DNA of 64,000 nucleotides. It comes from Cardiocondyla obscurior. Lineage: Eukaryota; Arthropoda; Insecta; Hymenoptera; Formicidae. Below are positions 55,329 through 64,000 of the stretch, in pieces. A model generated the notes under the pieces. The model ran no database searches, was not told the origin of the DNA, and saw only the letters and a list, made by a program, of their open reading frames with translations. The position numbers were made by a program, and so were the translations under genes. The stretch is from the NCBI RefSeq assembly GCF_019399895.1, contig NC_091867.1, positions 558,001 through 622,000 of the forward strand, given 5' to 3'. Every line of letters begins with the position of its first letter. Position 1 is the stretch's first letter.

Positions 55329-55880
55329 ATGTCCACACCAACGTTCGTCGATCTGCAAGGTTATCCCATTGGACGACGTTTCGTCGTGAAGGAAGCAGCG
55401 GTGCTGCGAGGTGGTGCCGTTCTCGCGCATTACGTCTTTACGACTCCTATGTCGTGGGGTGCAGTATCGCGAGATGACAGACGTCTCGTTACCTGGCTGG
55501 TACGAAATCATCACGGTATAGCGTGGGAAGATGGGGACGTTCCATACAGTCGGGCTAAACGCCTGATCATCAGAGCCCTACAGAATGAGGAGGACTGCTA
55601 CGATCACGCCATCGTATACGTTAAAGGACTAGAAAAACGCGATTGGCTGCAAGATATGCTTGAAGAGGATTACTACGGCGACGATTATGATGATATCAAA
55701 TTCTACACAGACAATCTGATCGTCAGGAACATCGAAGAGGATTTTGAAAACATTGAATCGCTCAACGATTTGGACGATTCGAATACTTTCCGCTGTAGAA
55801 GACATTGCAAAAATTGCGCCGTACAAAATGTATTTAAATTGTACAATTGGTGGCGTAACCATCAAAATGATGACGTATAA
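55329..55880 (+). CDS. Conserved insect/Polinton protein, possibly an inactive exonuclease-like fold
   Basis: ATG 55329, 183 codons. Starts TFVDLQGYPIGRRFVVKEAA, then HHGIAWEDGDVPYSRAKRLI (about 61-80), IVYVKGLEKRDWLQDML (about 96-112), an acidic middle (EEDYYGDDYDD), and a C-terminal RCRRHCKNCAVQNVFKLYNW (about 154-173). I recall related proteins in ant and other insect gene sets without a function. The placing of DLQG, the central motif and the final His/Cys segment vaguely resembles the three motifs of DEDD exonucleases, with the acidic residues replaced; this is only inference. Intact. Confidence 0.65.
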   Translation: MSTPTFVDLQGYPIGRRFVVKEAAVLRGGAVLAHYVFTTPMSWGAVSRDDRRLVTWLVRNHHGIAWEDGDVPYSRAKRLIIRALQNEEDCYDHAIVYVKGLEKRDWLQDMLEEDYYGDDYDDIKFYTDNLIVRNIEEDFENIESLNDLDDSNTFRCRRHCKNCAVQNVFKLYNWWRNHQNDDV

Positions 55881-56034
55881 TTTTGAATAAAAACTTTTTT
55901 TGTATCACATACCTATACATGTACGTCTTTCGATTATTTTACCCTCTCCCCAATCACCCCCTCTCTTAATTACCCTCTCCAAAAATTTTTCTAACTGCGT
56001 TTTATATTTCCCCACTCTATGCAAATTTTAATTA

Positions 56035-56890
56035 ATGAAAGAGGGGATTTTTCGCAACCGTCCTCGACTCGAGGTACCCTCAGATCGTGCGATCAGTACA
56101 TTCTTCGCTTTGGCCGCAGCAACGACTTCCTCTACGACTACGACTACGACTGCGAATACGACGATGTATTACAACGAGAGAAACTGTTACGAAGTGCGTC
56201 GAAATGATTGCGGTGCTGAAGCCTCATCTAGCGAGAAAAATTTAACGAGTAAGTTTTTTCATTCTTATAAAATTAATTACTTCCAATTAATATATTTATA
56301 TTCATAATTGCGTTTATTTAATTTCCAGCATCTCGCCAAAACGATACGTGACGCGCTTACTCTGCCGGCGATACCCACTGACTCAAACGGGATACAAATA
56401 TCTTGAGATCGGCGTGAACGTTGGCACGCGTTGTTTTGCGGAAATCATCATAGGTGATAATCGAGGAGATGAATTAACCATGTCGCTCGACACCTGGAAA
56501 GAACTGTGCGAGCATCGATGGACAATTCTGAATATGCTTCACGATCGACCGAAGCAACCGTACGACGTTGCGAACATAGGTTCGCTCACAGTACGAATTT
56601 GCCGCATGAACGAAATGAAACTTGTACGACTCGAATCGGTCGACACACGTATGGCCATGACCGAAGCTACGTTCACGCGAATGCTGGATTTCGATGATTG
56701 CGTCTCTTTGACGTTCAACGTACTTAACAAAGTCCTACCGAAGATCGACGACAAATACGAGCGATTTTGCAAAATCGCTTCCGCATCGAGGAATCGCACC
56801 GAGGCAGTGAGCGCTATACGCAGCAGCGATTCCTTCGACGAACAACAAATTGTAGATTGCGAACTACTTGCGCTTGTAATAAATGTATAA
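56035..56890 (+). CDS. Right-end Polinton gene, two exons, splice phase mismatch
   Basis: Exon 1 is open from ATG 56035 (or ATG 56164, MYYNERNCYEVRR) to the donor GTAAGT at 56249. Exon 2 begins after TTTCCAG at 56329 and is open to TAA near 56890: SPKRYVTRLLCRRYPLTQTG, YLEIGVNVGTRCFAEIIIGD, ELTMSLDTWKELCEH, and a helical C-terminus. I recall this exon-2 domain from uncharacterised ant proteins. With the only clear donor and acceptor, exon 1 supplies one spare base while exon 2 needs two, so the frame fails by one. Either another splice site is used, exon 2 is translated from its own start, or one base at the donor was lost. Function unknown. Confidence 0.55.
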
Positions 56891-56896
56891 AACTGT

Positions 56897-57683
56897 GTAA
56901 TATATTTTAACGCATATTCATAAAATAAATATATAATTTTGTAATCGGCACGTATCATTTTTAATCGCTTCTATTCCATCCTTCATTTTATTATAATTGT
57001 GAGTCCGCCCTCGTTCGTATGCAACATACGTATCTGAGTGAGAGAGAAACCAGATAATAAGGAGGAGTCGTAGTCGATGGTGACGAACGCGTGAACGAGA
57101 GCGAGCGAGAGGGAACGATAGGCGGCGCGAACGGGTGCGAGCGAGTCGTAGTCGATGGTGACGAACGCGTGAACGAGAGCGAGCGAGAGGGAACGATAGG
57201 CGGCGCGAACGGGTGCGAGCGAGACGGAACGATGGGCGCGCGATCCTTTGCGATCCGCCGCCGCCCCGCCGCTCGCCGCCGCCGACGCCATGACTAAGAC
57301 TCGCGTGATCACCCCCAACACCCACCCCCCCCCCTTTACCCCCTGTAAAAATAAGACACCCCCCCCCTTTCCCCTTTTGAAAAAATGCCAACCCTTTGAA
57401 ATTCGCGATGCCGCAGGAAAATACCGCGGCGCGATAACGCACTTATTTATTTTTAAAAAATATCAAATTACGTAATTAAAATATCATATTACGTAATTAA
57501 AATATCAAATTTCATAACTTTTATGTTATTGTTATATTTATAAACAATCGATTCCGAGAATCGCAGACAAAGGAGCGATTCCTGGAAAAACACCCCTCCC
57601 CGCGTGACGTCATTACCCCTCGCCCTAGGTCACACGGACACACTAACACGAATTGGTCCAGAACCGGCCTATGTACATCTACT
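56897..57683. repeat. Right terminal inverted repeat of the Polinton (about 787 bp)
   Basis: Inverse of 36570-37454, lacking the roughly 100-bp segment present in the left arm. Carries the mirrored CRE-type palindrome TGACGTCA at 57605-57612, at the same distance (71 bp) from the end as in the left arm. Confidence 0.93.
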
Positions 57684-57689
57684 CTCAGC
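57684..57689. repeat. Target site duplication CTCAGC, right
   Basis: Directly after the terminal CT of the element; identical to 36564-36569. Confidence 0.97.
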
Positions 57690-58455
57690 ACCGAAGCCCG
57701 ACAACAAAGCGAGAAGCGACGCGATCTTGCTTATTCGGCTTATCGCTAAATAATTCTCACGCTTTTAATTTCGTTCCGAATAACCACGCACTTGACTCAC
57801 ACTGACTTTTGTCATCACTAGCCCTATAAAATACAATCTCTTTCTTATATCAGGATCTATTAGGATTAGATTCTGATAAAACCCAGTGGACATAAGAACT
57901 GCTTTTTATTTGAGTCAGAAGGACCAAAATGATTTGAACTTGTGCATTCTAGTACAGAAAGTCGGAGTGTAGCCTGGGAACCAACGTGCGCCACCCAAAG
58001 AGTACCTTATTTTCTGTCTACTTATGTTGCACCGTTAAAGATAAACTTTTATTTTTACTGATTGGGTACTATGTATTGCAATGCAATTTATTTCCATTAA
58101 TCGCTGCTTTCGTCAACCTTTCACCAAATTTATTCAACCACGCTCTGCTACCATGTTAAAATAATTGTATATTTAGTGGAATTATTTGACAATAAATTGA
58201 TTTCTTAATTTGGTAAATTTAATCAATATTCTTTTAGTCTTATTCTTCAATACGTGGTTATGGATTAGTAGTTAAGGACCGAATAAATCATCTTAATTAA
58301 TAAAACTTAAGGTACAGAGGCTGCACTGATAGTCTTTTCTTAACTCGTATCTTACTACTCTGGATTCTCGCTCTTCCTCTTGTGCGGCTATACGTTCCGC
58401 CTAACACGCCTTTGAACGCGCGATGATTATACATAAATTTATCATTATTCTAACA
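57690..58455. other. Non-coding flank right of the young Polinton
   Basis: No gene is seen. Mixed AT-rich sequence without recognisable repeats apart from the Polinton border. Confidence 0.5.
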
Positions 58456-58680
58456 CACATATTTAGAGATCAATATTAAATAAATTTAAAAACTAATATT
58501 AGCTGCTAATATTCGGTTTTGAAGGGCGAAACCACCTCTAAAAATTATTATAAAACCAATTTACACTTTTTTTAATATATCTCGAAAACTATTTAAAATA
58601 TTAAAAAATGTTTCATACTAAAGTTTTATGGTGATAATAGTTTTATTTAATTGTAGTAATGAAATTAAAAAAAAATGTTA

Positions 58681-59592
58681 TAACAATTTGTTACGTCTCC
58701 AACTCCACATCTCATTTTTTCGACATATATTAGAAAATTTAGTTAAGGGGAAGTACACCGTATTCCATTGAAGCACAAAGAGAAGACTTTGGAACCTTCC
58801 AAAAAGACAATTTTATAACTAGAAATATCCACTATTACCATACGTTTGAAAAAAAAAAAAAAAACATATAACAAATTGTAAACTTGGCGCCAACGAAAAC
58901 CAGACAATAAAAACTTGTCTGGACGCGACACAAAAAATCAAACTTAGAAGCCCATAAATATTTCCAACTTTTATCAAACGTATGACCGTAGGTAACAGGA
59001 TTCAAGAAGAAGAAGTAATTTTCCGAGTTGTAATTACGCCGTGGATTCCAAGTTTTAAAAAAACCAAGGGCGCGAGAGGCCTACAATTAGAAGAATGTGA
59101 CGTTCGGACGAAAGACATCAAAATTCAGGCAACAAAATGTGAGGTGCCTATAATAAAATTCTCTAACCATTTTTTCTAAAAATGTTAACAACATTTTGGA
59201 AGGCTCGAAGGGGAAGACTCGCTAAGGCGGAGTCTCTTATAAACATTTATTTTAAAACCAATAGATATTGGAAACTCCTCACCAAAATCTAGAAACTGAG
59301 GGCGAAAACCTAGAAATTTAAGAAACGGAGAAGGGATGAGGCGCAAGTACCCAATAATTGTAAAAAAAGGAAAGTGGAGGAACATGCTCGGCAAATGAAA
59401 ATTTTGAGTTTCTGAAAAATTAAAATTCGGCCATAGTCCTCCTCTTTTCCGAGCTTATAAAATTTTGTGTTTCGGCGGAGCACGCTCTCTTGCTCTCCAA
59501 ACTTTTGACGCAAAGTTTATTTTAAACAAATCGTGTGTGCCTGTGAATTCAGAGAAAATTTCAAAAAAGAATCAAAAGAAGATCTCCTAAAA
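58681..59592. other. Upstream region of the unclassified element's gene
   Basis: No coding sequence recognised. Short open frames (58982-59179 and minus-strand ones) lack domains. The last about 130 bp before the donor at 59594 may be a 5' untranslated exon. Confidence 0.45.
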
Positions 59593-60853
59593 AGTAAGTC
59601 TCAACAGTTAATTATCATATCCTGCGTATTCTTGATTCCGCTAAATATGTAATGAATTCAAGTGTTTTATTTAATAAATCCAAATAAAATGAGAAGAGAT
59701 CGTCCGTGTCGGGATTTCAAGGTATCAAATAAGTCCTCTGGACTTTGCGGTGAATCGTTTCACGAAGCTAATTGCTGCCGAATATAAGCTACGACATGCT
59801 GTCGATGAATTGGCAACTTTCCGTAGTTCACCCCGCAAAATGTTACTAAGGAATTGGCGACTGTTTAAGGCTTAAAAATCGTGTAGCATTCTTTGCGTTC
59901 AATAAACTCTAAAGATCCATGGTTGGGCGAACCAAGAATTCCGAATGGATGAGTACGACGAGTCTCCCTCGATCCTTTCTTTATTTTAACTTAATTAATT
60001 CCATGTCATATTAAATTAAATTCAATTATATATTCTAGTGAAATCATCGAATAGAAAAACGCTAAAGAAGAGCCAGGTGCGGCGTAATAAACAAATAAGG
60101 AATCTTCAAGAATTAGTTCGAAGGTTCTTTATCCAATACCTGTGTGCGGCGGCCCCGAATAAAGAAGTATTTCTGACTCCTCCGCGTCAAGAAGATAGGC
60201 CGTGGTCCCCGCGACCGGGTGCTCCTTCAACATCCTCCATACACGGAAACCCCGAGCCACTTTACTGCTATAATCCGCCGACTGATTTACTCGACGCGTC
60301 AGACTTCTCCGAACGGTCCACGAAGCCAGGATCGGAACAATTCCGCCCCACGACTCCGTCTTATACACTTAGCTCTTCTCTCATCTCCGACTCACGTTTT
60401 CCTGAAAGTGAGTTCAGGGCCTGTTCCTCTCCTCTCTCTCCGCCTCTTTTTCCTTTCGTTCCCGATGAGATCGACTCTCCGGGTGAGGATGATTCAATCT
60501 CTCTCCCGGAGATAGACTTCCGAGATTATTCTCCGTCACCTGTCCCGAGTATCGAGGTTCTCGAAGAGCAACCAGAATCAAGGGAGGTCATAGATCCTCT
60601 CCTGGAGCTCCTTCGAAGAACTAGTACTCCGTGGACGGATCCTGTTCCAAAAGGGGCCTTCAACATCGGCCCCGACTATTTTGATCTCGAAAAGATTAGT
60701 AGGCAGGCGAGTCAATCTCCTCCTGACTCAAATTTCTTTATTTACTATCCGGGGGTGGAAACTCCCTTCCTGGCCTCGATGGGACTTATAAACTTAGTGT
60801 TCCCGCGCACAACTGTCAGGGTATGCGAGATTGAGGAGATCACCCTCGACTAA
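59593..60853 (+). CDS. 272-aa Pro/Ser-rich protein of unknown function, start codon split by an intron
   Basis: The long open frame 60039-60853 has no ATG near its beginning (the in-frame ATG lies far downstream, in LASMGLINL). A strong acceptor (TATTCTAG, ending at 60038) precedes it and a GTAAGT donor sits at 59594. Joining A59593 to TG at 60039-60040 creates an ATG in the correct frame, so the start codon is most simply formed by splicing. The protein has a basic N-terminal helix (NRKTLKKSQVRRNKQIRNLQ), a long Pro/Ser/Asp/Glu-rich, probably disordered middle (about 40-190, PSPVPSIEVLEEQPESREV), a short PLLELLRRTSTPWTDPVPKG segment, and a C-terminal part with FNIGPDYFDLEKI and LINLVFPRTTVRVCEIEEIT. 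The C-terminal composition recalls some retroelement gag-like proteins, but I recognise no family. Confidence 0.55.
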
Positions 60854-60865
60854 GTTAATTACACA

Positions 60866-60925
60866 CTAAGTAAATTACACACACACATACACGCGCACAC
60901 GCACACATACACCCACCCACCCAGT
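60866..60925 (+). repeat. CA-rich microsatellite
   Basis: Short (ACAC)n/ACACGCAC tract following the ORF. Confidence 0.8.
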
Positions 60926-60997
60926 AATATACTCTCGCTTTAATGTTTAAGATGTTAAAAATTTACTTAATGTTAAGACTTATTCCATTCTCTTATT

Positions 60998-61367
60998 ATA
61001 CAGGGTGTCCCATACTAAACGGACGTAATTTGAGAAGTAGGTAGAACTGGTCTAGACAAATAGAAAAGTCTTATATTATTTTGTAAAATTCTCAACCGTT
61101 ATTGAGAAAATAATTAATTTGTCTAACGCAAGAGCGACAAGGAAGCTACGCGTGAATGAGCGCGACAGACGAGTAACTAAAAATGATGCCGTCGCTTGTC
61201 GCGCTCATTTACGCGTAGCTTTCTTGTCGCTCTTGCGCTAGACAAATTAATTTTTTTTTCAATAACTGTTGAGAATTTTACAAAATAATATAAGACTTTT
61301 CTATTCGTCTAGACCAGTTCTACTTACTTCTCAAATTACGTCCGTTTAGTATGGGACACCCTGTATA
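60998..61367. repeat. Foldback MITE, nearly perfect palindrome, about 370 bp
   Basis: Ends TACAGGGTGTCCCATACTAA and, inverted, TTAGTATGGGACACCCTGTA with TA flanks. Arms of about 170 bp pair along nearly their whole length (GACAAATAGAAAAGTCTTAT, GCGACAAGGAAGCTACGCGT). Sister of 33096-33465; lone ends of the type occur near 4325, 29840 and 35135. Confidence 0.9.
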
Positions 61368-61597
61368 ATTTTTTTCTTTCAAATCGATAAATTTATTTTT
61401 TTTTGTTAAATGTATCTAGTTAATTAAAAACCTTGTTTATTACATTTGAAAGTTTAAACTATTTTTTTTTCAAGAAAACCCGAATATCCATTAATTGCGA
61501 AACATCACTGCTGGTTTTGTCCCAGAGAAGAAGGATTAAATTTTTTTCTCTAAAAAAGAACCATCTACGCGTTTATCTCCGTATTAAAACCTTCCTG

Positions 61598-61670
61598 GTT
61601 CTTCGAAGGAGCTCCAGGAGAGGATCTATGACCTCTCTTGATTCTGGTTGCTCTTCGAGAGCCTCAATAC
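61598..61670 (-). repeat. Inverted copy of 73 bp of the 272-aa ORF
   Basis: The minus strand repeats 60550-60622 (CTCGAAGAGCAACCAGAATC, GATCCTCTCCTGGAGCTCC) with about four mismatches. It lies within the same inverted-repeat element, about 1 kb downstream. Confidence 0.88.
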
Positions 61671-62075
61671 TTTTCTAATTGTCTTTGCGCGTAAACTGCG
61701 TGGTTTTCGAATACAAAATCCCTCGCAAAATTCGGTGGTATGTCATTTCTCTGCCTTATCCACGAATCTCTTTCTTAAGGATTTCCTCCTATTTTTAATC
61801 AAATAAATTATTTACTTGACGTAACAAATTAAACAAAAAAAATTTATTAAAAAAAAATTTTTTTTTATTTTGTTACTGCAGTTAAATAAAACTATTTTTA
61901 CCATAAAATTTTTGTATAAAACATTTTTTAATACTTTAAATAGTTTTCGAGATATATCAAAAAAAGTATAATTTGGTTTTAACTTTGAGGGATGGTTTTA
62001 CCTCTTAAAATCGAATATTAACAGCTAATATTATTTTTTAAATTTATTTTATATCAATTTCTAAGTGTGTGCAAA

Positions 62076-63750
62076 GCTTCAATTAAAAAAAAATTTTTTA
62101 TTTTGCGAGGTTCCGTTGTCTGTTAAATAATTGTGGGTTGTCGCTCGCGATCAGTCGTAAGTAATCTCTTACAAGCAACGTGAGATTGATCGCGTGTCGA
62201 ATACCATAGTACCTTGCAAAGACGAGACCATGCAATAACGCTGTGTCGTGAAAATAGTGTAGTGAAGGGAAGATTGAATCAAGTGTAACGCTCCTCGAAG
62301 AAACTTAAAATATATCTATATTTATTCAACTACACTACAATTATTTTACATCCGCTCCTCGCATCGACGGTCCTCGAAGGACAAACCCCGTCACCAACTG
62401 CGGTGCAACAGCAGCTTTCAGGCTCCTTTTAAGTAATATTAAATAATTACCTTGATAACTGTACTTAACATAATTTTGTTAATTTGATATACAATGGAGA
62501 TTCACTAAAATTCACCCATTAATTATCAACATTAACGATCATAAATATTTGGTGGCGACTCCTCGTCTTTTTGAGGTACTTTGATATGTAACACGCAACA
62601 AGTTTCACGTTGCTAGTGAGATATCTCTTGGGATTGATTGCACGGGTGACGATCCGATAGATATTTAAACGTGATGCTGATTCTTCAGTATCAGCAGTTT
62701 GCATGGCTGTAATTAAGTTACTCGGCTAATGCGATCTCAGCAATTTCGGCAATAAGGTCTCGCAACTGTTTTTATTTCTATTTATTCTTATATTTATTAA
62801 TTTTAACTTTCGTCATTCTAAGTGAGTTACTGATGCCGCCTTATCTAATGTTTGTTGCGATATCTTATGCAAAATTTTGTTATTATTTAATTACTGAAGT
62901 TACAGCAATATTAAAAAAAAACTATTATTTTAATTACTTTTTTTTATAAATGTAATTATTATTTGACAAATGTCTTTGTGTAGTGAAAACTTTTTTTAAA
63001 TAAAAGAAATTTTATATGGATTTCTTATAGATATTCTTAGTTGATATTCTAAAAATATTTTTGGTAATTATTCACTTTAGGGGAGGCAGCTCTGATGACT
63101 TTGACCTTGACATATGTTGTCAAAGTCATTTCCCCGAGTAACGAACTCAAGGTCATATTCGGCGGTCGTGCCTCCTTAAAAAGTTATAACGAAAAAAAAA
63201 TCTTATCAAGATCTACACATCAATTACAATGGGTTGGGTTAGGTTAGTTTTGACAATCGTGAGGCTCCCCGCAGGAGGCCTAAACTTTCTTTCTGGTATT
63301 TTTATATGTTATAACAAAAACAAAATTTTTTTAAGCAGAGACTTATTGTTGTTGTTCTATATCCAGTACAAGACGTTCACAACGTGAAATTATTACGGTG
63401 ACTGAAAAATTATAACTAGGTACCTAAAGTTACCGACTTTAGTTTATTTAGATTAATATACCAAAATATGAAACAAATTGAAATATAAACACAAAGTATC
63501 ATAAATTCTATTTCCACTTCTGTGTTTATCCTTACATGTAGTTAGAACAGCAGGACACAGTTGTTCCTTTACTACGGATGTGATTACTTACCATCATGCT
63601 CTTTTACGAGTTTATTCATTAAACTTACAATTTTATAAAATTGATACGATACTTACAGAGCAAAAAAGTGCTTCGACATCATGTTACATGTCCACGATGC
63701 AATATGGATATTAAAGTAAAACCGGAAACAGATTTACTTATAATGCATTG
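62076..63750. other. AT-rich non-coding stretch
   Basis: No gene recognised. Notable small items: a hairpin ATGACTTTGAC ... GTCAAAGTCAT at about 63097-63131, and TGGGTTGGGTTAGGTTAG at about 63231-63248, similar to short TTAGG-like runs in insect genomes but far too short for a telomere. The 61-codon minus frame at 62519-62704 has no domain. Confidence 0.5.
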
Positions 63751-64000
63751 TGTTGAAACTTTTATTTAAGGATGAATAAAAGGAAAGAATGAAATTATAA
63801 GAGTATTTTAATGAACAACTAAGTGTACGAAATAAGGGGAGATATATACGTGCCAGTTGCCAAGGCGAGACTGACTGCCTGCTAATTGAGCGTATGCGAA
63901 TAAAGCCTATGCGAATAAAACGGGATAGTCCCTCGTAGGATATATGATGCTAAGCAATTATTTCAAGGCCCTTGGCGTCTTGTTACAGAAAAATACTACT
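63751..64000 (-). repeat. Partial LTR of the same Copia family, cut by the window edge
   Basis: From TGTTGAAACTTTTATTTAAG onward the sequence follows 7020 onward (for example GGGGAGATATATACGTGCCA) but with many substitutions, so it is an older copy. Whether it is a solo LTR or the end of a full element cannot be seen. Confidence 0.88.

Larger units (their letters stand above)
36570..57683. mobile_element. Nearly intact Polinton/Maverick (adintovirus-like) element, 21,114 bp
   Basis: Begins AGTAGATGTACATAGG and ends with its inverse, with 6-bp target duplications on both sides. It encodes the family's diagnostic genes: protein-primed polymerase B, retroviral-like integrase with chromodomain, FtsK/HerA packaging ATPase, adenain-like protease, and minor and major jelly-roll capsid proteins. 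Its coding regions are more GC-rich than the AT-rich surroundings, and six or more genes are fully open. The left end holds accessory genes (CCCH-RING twice, Tudor). The three right-end genes are lineage-specific. Breaks are confined to the polymerase (1-nt shift), the conserved protein (frame change in a minisatellite) and the last gene (one-base splice phase mismatch). Confidence 0.97.
58460..62075. mobile_element. Unclassified element with about 220-bp terminal inverted repeats
   Basis: 58462-58680 and 61850-62070 are inverted copies of each other at roughly 80 percent identity by eye (ATATCTCGAAAACTATTTAA, GTTTTATTTAA, CTAATATTAGCTG). Between them are a transcript-like unit (59460-60853), a simple CA-rich repeat (60870-60925), a foldback MITE (60998-61367) and an inverted copy of part of the ORF (61598-61670). 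No transposase, integrase or RT is recognisable, so it may be non-autonomous or a new type. Precise ends and target duplication are not resolved. Confidence 0.6.

Noticed and set aside
62140..62200. Short imperfect hairpin (GCGATCAGTC ... GATTGATCGCG)
   Set aside because: Too short and imperfect to assign as an RNA gene; no flanking support.
63231..63248. TTAGG-like run suggesting a telomere repeat
   Set aside because: Only two or three partial units; similar short GGTTAGGTTAG runs are common in insect DNA.

Overview
The window reads as an insect nuclear genome, most probably an ant. The base is AT-rich, the Jockey/R1-type LINE fragments are of a kind I associate with ant genomes, and the DNA is packed with nested transposons. 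I recognise no host single-copy gene, no tRNA or rRNA gene and no CRISPR array. Family calls are from my own reading of translations; no database was searched.

The centrepiece is a nearly intact Polinton/Maverick (adintovirus-like element) at 36570-57683, 21,114 bp. It starts AG, ends CT, and is bounded by perfect 6-bp target duplications (CTCAGC at 36564-36569 and 57684-57689). Its terminal inverted repeats are about 0.8-0.9 kb. It has the virus-like core set: protein-primed family B DNA polymerase (+), chromodomain integrase (-), a conserved Polinton protein (-), FtsK/HerA-type packaging ATPase (-), a phospholipase A2 / basic peptide / adenain-like protease polyprotein (+), single-jelly-roll minor capsid (+), a 65-aa protein (+), double-jelly-roll major capsid (+), and three right-end genes. 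The left end carries an accessory block: two CCCH zinc-finger + RING proteins facing each other, and one extended-Tudor-domain protein, all with introns. This block is the most interesting part of the window. It looks like captured host machinery for RNA binding, ubiquitin ligation and the piRNA/germ-granule pathway.

An older, decayed Polinton with the same gene order (polymerase +, integrase -, protease +, minor capsid +, major capsid +) lies at about 4.3-16.8 kb. A Ty3/gypsy element (minus strand) sits in it, and a 4.8-kb Copia element (7020-11797, TSD ATCGA) sits inside the gypsy 3' LTR. Between the two Polintons are LINE fragments, a Pao fragment, a pogo-like transposase, mariner and Tc1/mariner remnants, a second gypsy (25.9-29.8 kb) whose leader holds a reverse-oriented solo LTR, and a DIRS-like element split cleanly by a solo LTR (32534-33677, TSD AATG). 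Right of the young Polinton is an unclassified element with about 220-bp inverted repeats (about 58.46-62.07 kb). It carries a 272-aa ORF whose start codon is apparently created by splicing. A Copia LTR of the same family as the 7-12 kb copy runs off the right edge.

In the young Polinton, polymerase and integrase would replicate and insert the DNA, ATPase and capsid proteins would package it, and the PLA2/protease polyprotein would mature particles and breach membranes. A small protein with two TQT motifs may engage the dynein light chain. The accessory block may modulate host RNA or ubiquitin pathways. Small breaks (a 1-nt shift in the polymerase, a frame change in the conserved protein, a one-base phase mismatch in the last gene) suggest this copy is young but not fully functional, unless they are assembly errors.
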